Source of the DNA: Anthopleura xanthogrammica
Taxonomy: Eukaryota > Cnidaria > Anthozoa > Actiniaria > Actiniidae
Assembly: GCA_964019055.1 (NCBI GenBank)
Contig: OZ025220.1
Coordinates: 8,924,647 to 8,988,646, forward strand
Direction of reading: 5' to 3'
Length of the DNA: 64,000 nt
Numbering within the stretch: position 1 is the first letter of the stretch; each line of letters opens with the position of its first letter. Shown one piece after another: positions 55,301-64,000 of the stretch. A program made the translations under genes and the position numbers. The notes under the pieces were generated by a model. The model did no database searches, was not told the DNA's origin, and saw only the letters and a list, made by a program, of their open reading frames with translations.

Positions 55301-57277
55301 CACACTTTCATTGTTACTTTGTTGAACAGCATAAAACAAAGCAGTTTTGCCCTCAATATTTGTTATGCTGACATCAGCACCAGCATCAATCAAAGTGCGA
55401 ATCACATTTTCATTGTTACTTTCTTGAACAGCATAAAACAAAGCAGTTTTCCCACGTTTCTCAATTGCATTGATATCAGCACCACGCTCGTTTAATTTCT
55501 TGACCATTTGTATATTTTTGTTTATTACAGCATAAAATAAAGCAGTTGCTCCATGTTCATCGGTTGCTTTGATATCGGCACCTTTCGTGATTAAATGTTC
55601 GACTATTTCTTCAGTTTCTTTTATTACGGCATTAAACAAAACAGTTGTGCCATCTCGATCAGCAGCATTGACATCAGCACTACGCTCGATTAGTTTCTTA
55701 ACCATTTTTTCATATTCGTTCTCTACAGCATAAAACAAAGTGGTTTTGCCATTTTGGTCAGTAGCATTGATGTGAGCACCACAATTGATTAATTTTTCCA
55801 CCATTTGTTCATTTTCCTTTGCTACAGCATAAAATAAAGCAGTGCCTCCAGTTTCATCATCGGCAACGTTGAGATCAGCACCACACTCGATTAATGTTTC
55901 CACCATATTTTCATTATTTCTTATTACAGCTTTAAACAAAACAGTTCTGCCATCTCGATCAGCAGCATTGACATCAGCACCACACTCGATTAGTTTCTTG
56001 ACCATTGTTTCATTTTCGTTCTCTACAGCATAAAACAAAGTGGTTTTGCCATTTTGGTCAGTAGTATTGATGTGAGCACCACAATTGATTAATTTTTCCA
56101 CCATTTGTTCATTTTCCCTTGCTACAGCATAAAACAAAACAGTGCCTCCAGTTTCATCATCGGCAACGTTGAGATCAGCATCACACTCGATTAATGTTTC
56201 CACCATATTTTCATTATTTTTTAGTACAGCTTTAAACAAAGCAGTCCTGTTAACTCCATCTGTAGCATTGACATCAGCACCACGCTCGATAAGTTTCTTG
56301 ACCATTGTTTCCCTTTCGTTTTCTGCAGCATAAAATATAGCAGTTTTACCATTTGGGTCAGTAGCATTGATGTGAGCACCAGAATTGATTAATTTTTCCA
56401 CCATTTGTTCATTTTCCTTTGCTACGGCATAAAACAAAGGAGTTCTGCCATTTTCATCGATAAAATTGACATCAGCATCACACCCGATTAATATTTTCAC
56501 CATTTCTTCGTTTTCTTTGTTAACAGCATAAAACAAAACAGTTGTGCCATCTCGATCAGTAGCATTGACATCGGCACCACACTCGATTAGTTTGACGACA
56601 ATTTTCCCCCTTTCTTTGTCGACAGCATAAAATAAAGCACTTACGCCCTGTTTATCCTGATGATTGATTTCAGTACCCAATTCGATTAGTTTCTCGACCA
56701 TTTTTTCGCTTTCGTTGTCTGCAGCATAAAATATAGCAGTTTTGCCATTTTGGTCAGTAGCATTGATGTGAGCACCACAATTGATTAATTTTTCCACCAT
56801 TTGTTCATTTTCCCTTGCTACAGCATAAAACAAAGCAGTCCTGTTAACTCCATCTGTAGCATTGACATTAGCACCACACTCGATTAGTTTCTTGACCATT
56901 GTTTCATTTTCGTTCTCTACAGCATAAAACAAAGTGGTTTTGCCATTTTGGTCAGTAGCATTGATGTGAGCACCACAATTGATTAATTTTTCCACCATTT
57001 GTTCATATTCCCCTGCTACAGCATAAAACAAAACAGTGCCTCCAGTTTCATCATCGGCAACGTTGAGATCAGCATCACACTCGATTAATGTTTCCACCAT
57101 ATTTTCATTATTTTTTAGTACAGCTTTAAACAAAGCAGTTCTGCCATTTTCATCGATAGCATTGACATCAGCACCACACCCGATTATTGGTTGGAGCAAT
57201 TCTTCTATTTCATTCTCAATAGCATATAATAACATTTTGTTGCAGTGGGCAATTCTACTGAAATTACTTTCTGCCAT
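52346..57277 (-). CDS. RNase L-like protein 5: ankyrin array, kinase, KEN ribonuclease
   Basis: The frame opens at a TTG at 57313; the ATG at 57277 (AAC before, G after; MAESNF, like MAEGGF of gene 4) is preferred, giving 1643 residues. About 22 ankyrin repeats: the first 17 are mostly 33-34-residue acidic units (NEQMVEKLINCGAHINAT type) in recurring blocks, and the last ones are the QQSNNESVVRALIDAGADVN type shared with genes 1-3. The irregular middle region spans about residues 770-1180. Kinase: ASGAFG, VAIKRM, HRD 1364-1366, DFG 1386-1388, IAPE. KEN: Tyr in RKYDTHSVVE, Arg-Asn 1588-1589, His 1593. It is the full-length sister of gene 3. Inferred role as for the others: ligand-controlled RNA cleavage. 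Confidence 0.9.
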   Translation of the reverse strand: MAESNFSRIAHCNKMLLYAIENEIEELLQPIIGCGADVNAIDENGRTALFKAVLKNNENMVETLIECDADLNVADDETGGTVLFYAVAGEYEQMVEKLINCGAHINATDQNGKTTLFYAVENENETMVKKLIECGANVNATDGVNRTALFYAVARENEQMVEKLINCGAHINATDQNGKTAIFYAADNESEKMVEKLIELGTEINHQDKQGVSALFYAVDKERGKIVVKLIECGADVNATDRDGTTVLFYAVNKENEEMVKILIGCDADVNFIDENGRTPLFYAVAKENEQMVEKLINSGAHINATDPNGKTAIFYAAENERETMVKKLIERGADVNATDGVNRTALFKAVLKNNENMVETLIECDADLNVADDETGGTVLFYAVARENEQMVEKLINCGAHINTTDQNGKTTLFYAVENENETMVKKLIECGADVNAADRDGRTVLFKAVIRNNENMVETLIECGADLNVADDETGGTALFYAVAKENEQMVEKLINCGAHINATDQNGKTTLFYAVENEYEKMVKKLIERSADVNAADRDGTTVLFNAVIKETEEIVEHLITKGADIKATDEHGATALFYAVINKNIQMVKKLNERGADINAIEKRGKTALFYAVQESNNENVIRTLIDAGADVSITNIEGKTALFYAVQQSNNESVVRALIDCGTDVKIIDIEGKTALFYAVQQSNNESVVRALIDAGADVNTTDIEERTALFFVNSLDDPCPMARILIANSVQVDQRDHYGRTALFYAMAHSLSLARYLLDKGATLHLNKNCSVLTFFIEKFCFGLSENKTNLQDGLDLLTERKEVEGKTILEAIASVAFCKTLYLKTGSCDIDVDSLSELMRLAEGNTSTLKVLLPVGKNKIITQISNLIHKESHDKPLIESRAALELPQLLIKLGANPNTTDSDGNTALHHATQLAFHGVTQESVMEICQQLETLNVSCHITNHRNETPLLCCLTRTIEKVSREEEPCPAVKTQAAVCLFLVEHGSSVKAKTGSGETVLHLTVKLLQQGFFTRNSELRKDVSDVALDLLEVIALAFRKQDVSIIIQDNSGNTPLHLWAKLELPPGQDYSTINTKEQNFKELVRISLDLILQDRQEQLNSQNKNGETPLHLCRTCSAVEVLLNAGVNPNDVDSLGRTRLHYCCRNIVEASKSLSKEEIKATVHWSMIKLLRSHGADYRITDGENQSCLDIAWEFPAIKELLKGPIDLDRLPVRIKPWKSVSKKHERCLALLARHLESEHLKSYWYHKDQLASGAFGDVFAGINEKDGREVAIKRMVKKSIVRPEDKREIQNLTALADCEQAVHYVHYFEDKNFSYIVLELAEGNLDELLDNTITENIRVELCQDVVKGLVYLHNQNILHRDLKATNILYKLHPKLCLKIADFGLSRCVDSTSTTVYGTNAGTRCWIAPEVLTATKPHSKSSDMFACGLVLHYILSVKGHPFAPRTGALQHETEVNILKGNMEGWDDSLCPEAAHLVKAMLDGDESKRPSADKALDHPFFWSKKKKLDLLDAVGNQPEFGFPRARRTLPLTAVETDLETSFGTIVKYVDWNDPGYVHMPAIYTEMTRRRKYDTHSVVELVRFIRNAYAHVTELPKPIQDQLLKHYVFLEYFPNLVMEVYKAVTTHGWDQTREEIEHALR

Positions 57278-57332
57278 GTTTGAGATTATAAGAATAAATG
57301 TTATGTTGTTCAAATTCTATGTTGATGTAGAG

Positions 57333-57342
57333 TTATATATAT
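57333..57342 (-). promoter_or_regulatory. TATA-like box of gene 5
   Basis: The minus strand carries TATATATAACT about 60 nt before the preferred ATG. A start of transcription about 30 nt downstream would fall near 57305, inside the non-ATG extension, which supports the 57277 start. Confidence 0.35.
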
Positions 57343-57632
57343 TTAACCCTTGCATTGATCACTATCCGTCACCATTATGGTGCATGTCTCTAGTGCAAAC
57401 ACTTAAGGTAAATCTATGCATTCACAGAGAGTTCGTGTTTTCGGCGCCATGTCTTATCCACACGGTGTCAAACAAGACAACCAGTTTCTCGTGAGCAGTT
57501 CTGTCGTTCATTATCTCATCACCCATTCTCGGCGCCGTCTTCCTAAAATAACATATTAGTGAGGGCTACAACAAACAACTACAGCTACAACAAGTAAAAT
57601 GACAGGTTCACACTAAATATTACGTGTAAGGA

Positions 57633-57959
57633 CAGGGCTGAAAAACGTGTGCGCATGCGCGAAATTGTCAATGAAAACAAACATGGCCGCGCTTGAAAAC
57701 TTCGTATCAAACACTCAAATTAGTCGAGGTTTTCAGGGAAAAGCGTTTTAGTACAAACATTCTACAGAAGTTCTACATACCGTAAAAACAAACTTTAGGC
57801 TTTGGTTAATAGATTAAAATGTAAAATTTTCTTAACTTTCAAGAACTTTTGGACTTTCGTAGCTGACTTTGAGATTTTTCAAAACCATAGGCATTTTTTA
57901 TAGGAAGCAGATGAGCCCGCAATTTTACCCAATACCGCTAATTCGTTTTTTCAGCCCTG
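57633..57959. mobile_element. hAT-like MITE, CAGGGCTGAAAAACG ends
   Basis: CAGGGCTGAAAAACG at 57633 is matched by CGTTTTTTCAGCCCTG ending at 57959, with one extra T. The ends resemble those of the 3759-3931 element. Non-coding; no exact target duplication found. It lies in the gene 5 upstream region. Confidence 0.55.
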
Positions 57960-58325
57960 CTACGTATAAGATTATTACTAAATTGATAAATTATTATAAA
58001 TTAATAGGAATACATAAATGCTTAGAACACTAGAATACAATACAAAGGTATACAACGAGCTCCCAAACATCAACCTAGCTCAATTTCATTGCTCAAAATT
58101 AAGACAAGACGGATATTCTTTCATATTAAAGATATGTATTTCAATGTAGCTGACAAGAAACTTCAACAAGCACAATATGGTTTGGTATATTTGGTATACA
58201 TCTTCAGACGTTTCGCCTGTAACAGCTTTGTCAATGAATGCAAACGAATGAACTTTATCCAGGCTAAATATATAGTCAGAAGGAATATACGTGTGAATAT
58301 AGTGTGATAGTTTTTTTGTAGTTGA
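57960..58325. other. Intergenic, nothing recognised
   Basis: AT-rich spacer. No gene. Confidence 0.4.
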
Positions 58326-59021
58326 TGAATGAATGAATGAATGAATGAATGAATAAATGAATGAATGAATGAATGAATGAATGAATGAATGAATGAATGG
58401 ATGGATAGATGATTGAATCGTTAAATGAATGGATGGATGATAGATTTATTGATGGATGGCTGGATGGATGGATCGGTGTGTGGATGGATGGATGGATGGA
58501 TCGGTATGTGGATGGATGGATGGGATGGATGGATGGATGGATGGATGGATGGATGGATGGATGGATGGATGGATGGATGGATGGATGGATGGATGGATGG
58601 ATGGATGGATGGATGGATGGATGGATGGATGGATGGATGGATCGGTGGATCGGTGTGTGGATGGATGGATGGATGGATGGATGGATGGATCGGTGTGGAT
58701 GGATGGATGGATGGATGGATCGGTGTGTGGATGGATGGATGGAAGGATGGATGGATGGATGGATGAATGGGATGGATCGGTGGATGGATGGATGGATCGG
58801 ATGGATCGGATGGATCGGTGGATGGATGGATGGATGGATGGATGGATGGATGGATGGATGGATGGATCGGTGTGTGGATGGATGGATGGGATGGATCGGT
58901 GGATGGATGGATGGATGGGATGGATCGGTGGATGGATGGATGGATCGGATGGATCGGTGGGTGGATGGATGGATGGGATGGATCGGTGGATGGATGGATC
59001 GGTGGGTGGATGGATGAATAA
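58326..59021 (+). repeat. (ATGA)n then (GGAT)n satellite with CGGTGTGT variants
   Basis: ATGA repeats (58326-58400) pass into GGAT repeats (about 58430-59021), punctuated by ATCGGTGTGTGG, ATCGGTGG and GGGATGG variants. The open frames on both strands (WMDG and IHPS types, up to 280 codons) are period-four artefacts. Confidence 0.95.
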
Positions 59022-59742
59022 ATACATAAATGAGTAAATACGTGTGTGTGGTGACCAAGGGAGTATGAATTTTCGATTTTGTCATCAATGATTCGATTAA
59101 TGAAATAAGTATATACAAAATTTAACTGCTTAATACAAACAATATTCAAGAAGCATTATCATGTTACTCATAGTTTACGTAAAGGGTATTACTGGGTTGC
59201 CTGTGGCAAACCAGTCTTAAAATGAGGTGCCTTTTTTTCTTTTTCCGGGTCGCGATCATGTTTGGACGAAACTCGTAACCATAGCAATTGTCTGTCTAAT
59301 GGAGTTTTGGTTTGTCTATTTCTCAAATATGATTGGATAAATGTTGACAGAATTAATCACATAATAATATTGAGCATGTAGGTATTTGTCTTTGCTCGGT
59401 CGCAATTGCATCATTCCTTGGAGGTTCGTCGATAGAGAATTACCCATTAGGGCTCTTTTCTTGATCGAGGTCTATTGTCTGTAGGCATGTCTGTACCATT
59501 ATCTTTAGCTTTTTTATCGCTACGTTCAAACAACTTACGAACGTACACGCCGTACGTGGTAACTGAACTAAACTAAAAGATGTTATTGAGCGATTTTGGA
59601 ACGGGTTCGTCCACGTACTCAAGGAGAGAACTATGAGAATCTATGAGCAAACTATGAGAATCTTAGAACTATCTAGCCAAACTTAACTAGCTTTCTAGAT
59701 CTTACCAGTTCTGAAATAAAAACTATACGTCGACAAACTACT
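59022..59742. other. Intergenic with one element end
   Basis: Holds TACTGGGTTGCCTGTGGCAA at about 59190, related to the repeats at 18805-18895. No gene. Confidence 0.4.
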
Positions 59743-60039
59743 TAACAATTAGTCCTCGAGTCCGAATGGTCTACGAGTCAATAGCCCATGAGGCCGAAGG
59801 CCGAATGGGCTATTGACTCGTAGGCCATGAGGGCGAGAGGTCTAATTGTTTTAGTAAAAACCTTATAATCGGTCCAATAAAAGGATGCAAAAAGTTTTGG
59901 ATTTTGCTTTAAATATATTTTTTTTGGTTTTCAAAACCGGCGCTTTTCGCTACTAGAGGTCTATCACTAATAGACCCCTAGTAGCTCAGCCAATCACAGG
60001 GCTCGATTGGTGATAGACCATTAGTAAGTTTTTTCTAAA
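59743..60039 (-). mobile_element. Palindrome-rich MITE, copy B
   Basis: Inverse-orientation copy of 7701-7998. It keeps the hairpin around GGCCGAAGGCCGAATGGGC and the CTACTAGAGG / CCCCTAGTAG pair in better shape than copy A. Confidence 0.7.
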
Positions 60040-61540
60040 AAACAATAGACAAACAAGAACTTGAAGTCAGACGAGTAGGATAAAGTAATGAAGCTCAGAT
60101 ATTTCGTCAGCAATTAGCTGTCGCCTCGCCGTGCACTAAAGGTCAAGATGAGGAGTAACTTAACACTCGTAATGCAACGCTATTTGTTAGCGGGAACATC
60201 ATAACTTAGAAAGATGCGTCTTTATTTATGTATTTATTCATTAACTTCATAACCACGAGAGCATAAATACATAAACATCAAAATACAAACTTACAGTACG
60301 AATTACAGCTACGAGAAAATGAACAGAAAATGAAAAAAAAAAAAATGCTATGCGCTGCTCGATTGGTTGAGGGTCTAACCAACAGGACACAGGTCCCATA
60401 CAAAGGTTAGCCAAAAAGGTTTCTTATACTACTAATCTATTTTCCAAAATACAAATATTTTTTGTAAGTTATTGAATAGTTAGTTTAATTACGTAAGTTA
60501 GCAAAACAACAATAAATGTATATATGGGGGATATACTGCCACACTATCCACACTGGTTACCAAAGCCACATAAAAAATAAAGAAGTGATAAAAGGGGTAA
60601 AAAAATTGCAGAACATTTCTTTTCTTTGCTACAACCATATGACTACTTTGTGAGTGGATGAAAATGCTCTATGACCAAAATTTCATTTTGATATAAAAAA
60701 GCTTATTTTGCAGTGAGCAGTTTCGATCCTGAAATATATATAGTTATTTCATCAGACATGCTAGTCTTAGTAGCTTAAGGTAGTCTAGGTAAACAAGTAA
60801 CTTAATACTCGTTAAAACGCGTTATTAACGCAATCAAACCTGTTGTCGTACAAGTAAAGTACGATAAAAGGTTGTTCAGTCCACAGGAAAGGAAAACTCC
60901 TACGCGAAATAAGCAAGCGGGATTAGCGTGGAGATTTGGCGAGTTTTGGAATGTTCATCATCGAGCTCTAGAATACTTGCAAAGGCAACCCAGTGAACGC
61001 TTTAAGAGCGTCTAGTTTAAATTACAAAACCACGACCTTCCGATAATCTGTTATTTAAATTCCTCATTAATACTATATTGGAAGTATGAACCTTAATCAT
61101 AACTTAGTAAGATGCATCACTCAAAGCAAGAAAATAATTTTCCCAATGAAATGTAGAATTAGTTTCGATGTGTCAAAACCTTGTTGGGATAACTTTTCGT
61201 ACTGCAAACTATATAAAAAATTGACAGAGGCAACGCCTAGACTTTCTCCAAGTCGACCTCATGGATACGCGAAAGAGTAGAAACGAGTTATTGTGAGGGT
61301 TCTGAATATGCAAATGTGTCACTAGCTCATGATGTTAGTAGATCGATATTTAATTAAACGATTGTCAGTCGTACAAGTCATCTACGGTCGTTAATTCAAC
61401 GATCTTTAGTCGTATCAAAACATCTGCTTATGAACACTGATTACACGAACATTACACGAAATACGAAACGGTTAAGAAATTCGTCCGGTACAGTCTAAAC
61501 CACGCGCGTAGGCTAAGAATGTTATAAACTTTATCCTTCA
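60040..61540. other. Intergenic with retroelement-tail fragments
   Basis: About 60215-60420 holds TTTATTTATGTATTTATTCA and AGGACACAGGTCCC, similar to 52100-52245. GGAAGTATGAACCTT near 61080 relates to the 9733-10061 foldback. No gene recognised. Confidence 0.4.
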
Positions 61541-61640
61541 CTTGACTCTGAAGATGACTTCCGCTCAGGTTGTCAAAACGTCAGTCACATCAAACAGTCC
61601 TTCTCAGGACTACATCCACCTGGATGATCATAATACAAAT
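61541..61640 (+). mobile_element. PLE-like 3' tail relic
   Basis: CTGAAGA (61548-61554), a TGAC/GTCA stem with loop, then AAAA where GAAA is expected, followed by CGTCAGTC and AGTCCTTCTCAGGACTACA. This is the order of a decayed hammerhead at a Penelope-like element end; the surrounding frame (TSAQVV-TSV...SPSQDY) is of a type I associate with repeats in anthozoan genomes. Confidence 0.4.
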
Positions 61641-61739
61641 ACTGTTTCTTCGACAAATATTGTTACTTCGATAAATAAGAATGTTATAATAAGGTGTTGC
61701 ATGCATTTGACTATTACGAATTACATTATAAAATATATA

Positions 61740-64000
61740 TTTCACTTATCTTTACTTACCTGCCTGCCTTCTTTCTTTCTTGATTGCTTTGGCCTGCTTA
61801 CTTGTTTTCTTTTCTTGTTTCTTTCGTTGCCTGCTTGCTTGCTTTCTTGCTTATTTATAGTATATAAAGTAGCTTTGACTTGTGTTATGAGGTGGTTTCA
61901 GAGAGCTAGAGATTTCAGCTGTTCCTCAAAGTAAAGGTGCTTAGTTGCATTCTTGAATCCTGTAACGAAGCAAACAAAATTAGTTGCGTCAAAAATGTCC
62001 TCCACAGGAATGAATCTTTGTAGTACACCAAGGCCTTTTAATTGAACCGATCCAAGTCGAATCGACTAATCGACCCTCTTTCATAGGAAGAATAATCATC
62101 GAAATTCAGTTGGGCGTCGCTTCTCATTAAAACATCCATTGATGTGGACTGAATACTTTGAACGAGGAACTTGCCACAGCTGAAGTCAACAATACGTTTG
62201 TATAGCTGCAAACAAGTCTTACCATCAGCTGAACAGATTTGAAAAGTCGTTCCTAATTTTTGATGGTTTGAGGTAGTAAGAATGTAACAACCGGAGACGC
62301 CAATTCAAATCCAAGAGATGTATACGTTGTAATTTGATTTGGATCTGGTGCAACTCTGCGCATTCTTTGTGTATGCATGAGAAGACAGATATGGTTGTTA
62401 TGAAGGAATAAGCCACAGGGTTCCATTCCTAGAATATGTTTACAAAAATCAGTCCACTCAAGCAAGAAATGAAACTGCTCAATCTTTGTAAAATAATCTA
62501 TAATGGCGATAACGGCGATTATTGATGAGAGTGTTGGTGATCGTGATGATGATACATGAAGGTGTTGGCACAGTACATGGTGATGATACGTACAACTCCA
62601 CACATCCAGTGTATGCATGAGACAGACTGTTATGGTTGCTATGATGGAATGAACCACAAGGTCACATTATTAGACAGTGTATACCGAAATCAAACTGCTC
62701 TTAGAAAGAATAACAATAATGATGAAGTTAATAAATGATGATAGACATATATGATGGTGATGGCAATAACTGCGATGGTGGTGATGATGATGATGATGAT
62801 ACATAAAGTTGTTGGTAGTAGCACATGGTGATCATACGTACAACTCCACAAATTTTGTGTATGCATGAGAACACAGATATGATTGTTGCGAAGGAAGAAC
62901 ATTCCTTAACAAGTGTTTACCAAAATCAGTCCACTGAAGCACTGCGAGAATTGAAAATGCTCTTAGAAAGAATAACAATAATGATGAAGTTGATAAATGA
63001 TGATAGGAATATGATGGTGATGGCAATAACTGCGATGGCGGTGATGATGATGATGATGATGATGATACATAAAGTTGTTGGTAGTGGCACATGGTGATGA
63101 TACGTACAACTTTCGGCACATTATGTAAATGCATGAGACAGACTGATATGATTGTTGTGAAGGAAGAACATTCCTTGACAAATGTTTACCAAAATTAGTC
63201 CACTGAAGCACTGCGAGAATTGAAAATATGATGCTCTTAGAAAGAATAACAATAATGATGAAGTTGATAAATGATGATAGGAATATGATGGTGATGGCAA
63301 TAACTGCGATGGCGGTGATGATGATGATGATGATGATACATAAAGTTGTTGGTAGTGGCACATGGTGATGATACGTACCACTCCACATACTATGTGTATG
63401 CATGAGAACACAGATATGGTTTATTTATTTATTTATTTTGTGATTCGCCCAAGGGCAGGTGATTATTGTGAAGGAAGAACATTTCTTGACAAATGTTTAC
63501 CAAAATCAGTCCACTGAAGCACTGCGAGAATTGAAAATGCTTTTAGAAAGAATAGCAATAATAATGAAGTTGATAAATGATGATAGGCATATGATGGTGA
63601 TGGCGGTGATGATGATGATGATGATGATACATAAAGTTGTTGGTAGTGGCACATGGTTATGGCATATTTTCTGAATGCATGATATAGTTGTTATAAAGGA
63701 ATGAACTACATAGGATTCATAGAATTCCATTGAAGATGTTTACGTACCAAAATCAGTCCACTGAAGCAAGAAAGGAAAATGCTAGTCAAATAATGATAAT
63801 AATGGAGTGGTTTATGATTGATAGAAATTGTGGTGATGTCAATAAATAAATGTGGTGATGATATGATAATTATGATAAAGTTTGTCTAAAATGTTATTGT
63901 ACGTGGGAATAACCATATTGTATATTGTTTACGTTTGTTTCTTCCCTGATGATGCACCAGAAGTGCGAAAGCTCGGTAAATTATTAACAATTCGGAGAAG
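61740..64000 (+). repeat. Duplicated 2-kb block, copy B
   Basis: Diverged copy of 34900-36900, in the same order: CTTG/CTTT-rich start, GCATTCTTGAATCCTGTAAC, GTCAAAAATGTCC, then units with CTGAAGCACTGCGAGAATTG near 62935, 63204 and 63517 and (GATGAT)n tracts, then the hairpin. One unit has an insertion near 63420-63460. It continues past the window end. Confidence 0.8.
63923..64000 (+). ncRNA. Hammerhead-ribozyme-like hairpin, second copy (cut by window end)
   Basis: CTGATGA at 63946-63952, GCAC/GTGC stem II and GAAA at 63967-63970, the same as 36803-36893. The 3' stem I strand is cut by the window edge. Confidence 0.4.

Noticed and set aside
58276..59149. WMDG and IHPS repeat frames on both strands
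   Set aside because: Period-four GGAT satellite, open on both strands; no non-repetitive coding segment.

Overview
The window is animal nuclear DNA, most likely from a cnidarian and probably an anthozoan (coral or sea anemone). That placement is inference from style. Gene-poor AT-rich DNA is full of foldback elements, there is a tRNA-Glu-derived SINE, CR1/L2-type LINE tails end in (ATT)n, and there are Penelope-like element (PLE) style tails. No bacterial, organellar or viral gene was recognised.

The five substantial genes all lie on the minus strand and belong to one family: (1) 10478-15766, (2) 20944-24576, (3) 31330-34431, (4) 42956-48610, (5) 52346-57277. Each is one uninterrupted reading frame encoding an ankyrin-repeat array, usually an irregular ankyrin-like middle region, a protein-kinase domain and a C-terminal KEN ribonuclease domain. 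That is the domain order of vertebrate RNase L. IRE1 shares the kinase-KEN half but has a lumenal domain and membrane anchor instead of ankyrins. All five keep the KEN Tyr, Arg-Asn and His residues. Four keep HRD and DFG in the kinase. Gene 2 has HRH and GFG and is a predicted pseudokinase. Ankyrin number runs from about 5 (gene 2) to more than 20 (genes 1, 4, 5), with block duplications inside the arrays, and gene 3 has lost the middle region. The reasonable model is a tandemly expanded, fast-evolving family of ligand-sensing, dimerising RNA-cleaving defence or stress proteins. The ligand is unknown, and no OAS-like synthetase is visible in the window.

Layout: 1-10 kb, LINE relics, TIR and foldback elements, a SINE and a 121-bp satellite; 10.5-15.8 kb, gene 1; 16.0-18.3 kb, a large palindrome holding a RecQ-like helicase pseudogene; 18.3-20.9 kb, foldbacks; gene 2; 25.8-28 kb, a MITE and a 35-bp minisatellite; 29.8-31.2 kb, a TIR element and the second 121-bp satellite; gene 3; 34.9-36.9 kb, a repeat block duplicated at 61.7-64.0 kb; 38.3-39.0 kb, a 139-bp minisatellite; 40.2-42.7 kb, an uninterrupted (ATT)n array on a LINE tail; gene 4; 49.5-51.8 kb, a TIR element, a tRNA-like unit and the third 121-bp satellite; gene 5; then a hAT-like element, a GGAT satellite and repeat-rich DNA to the end.

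Genes 3 and 5 share kinase-KEN halves, 3' flanks, the neighbouring 121-bp satellite and a similar 5' flanking block. The cluster therefore grew at least partly by segmental duplication of a satellite-gene-upstream unit. Start codons were chosen as ATG; for genes 2, 3 and 5 the longest open frame begins at a non-ATG codon, so the first suitable internal ATG was used.
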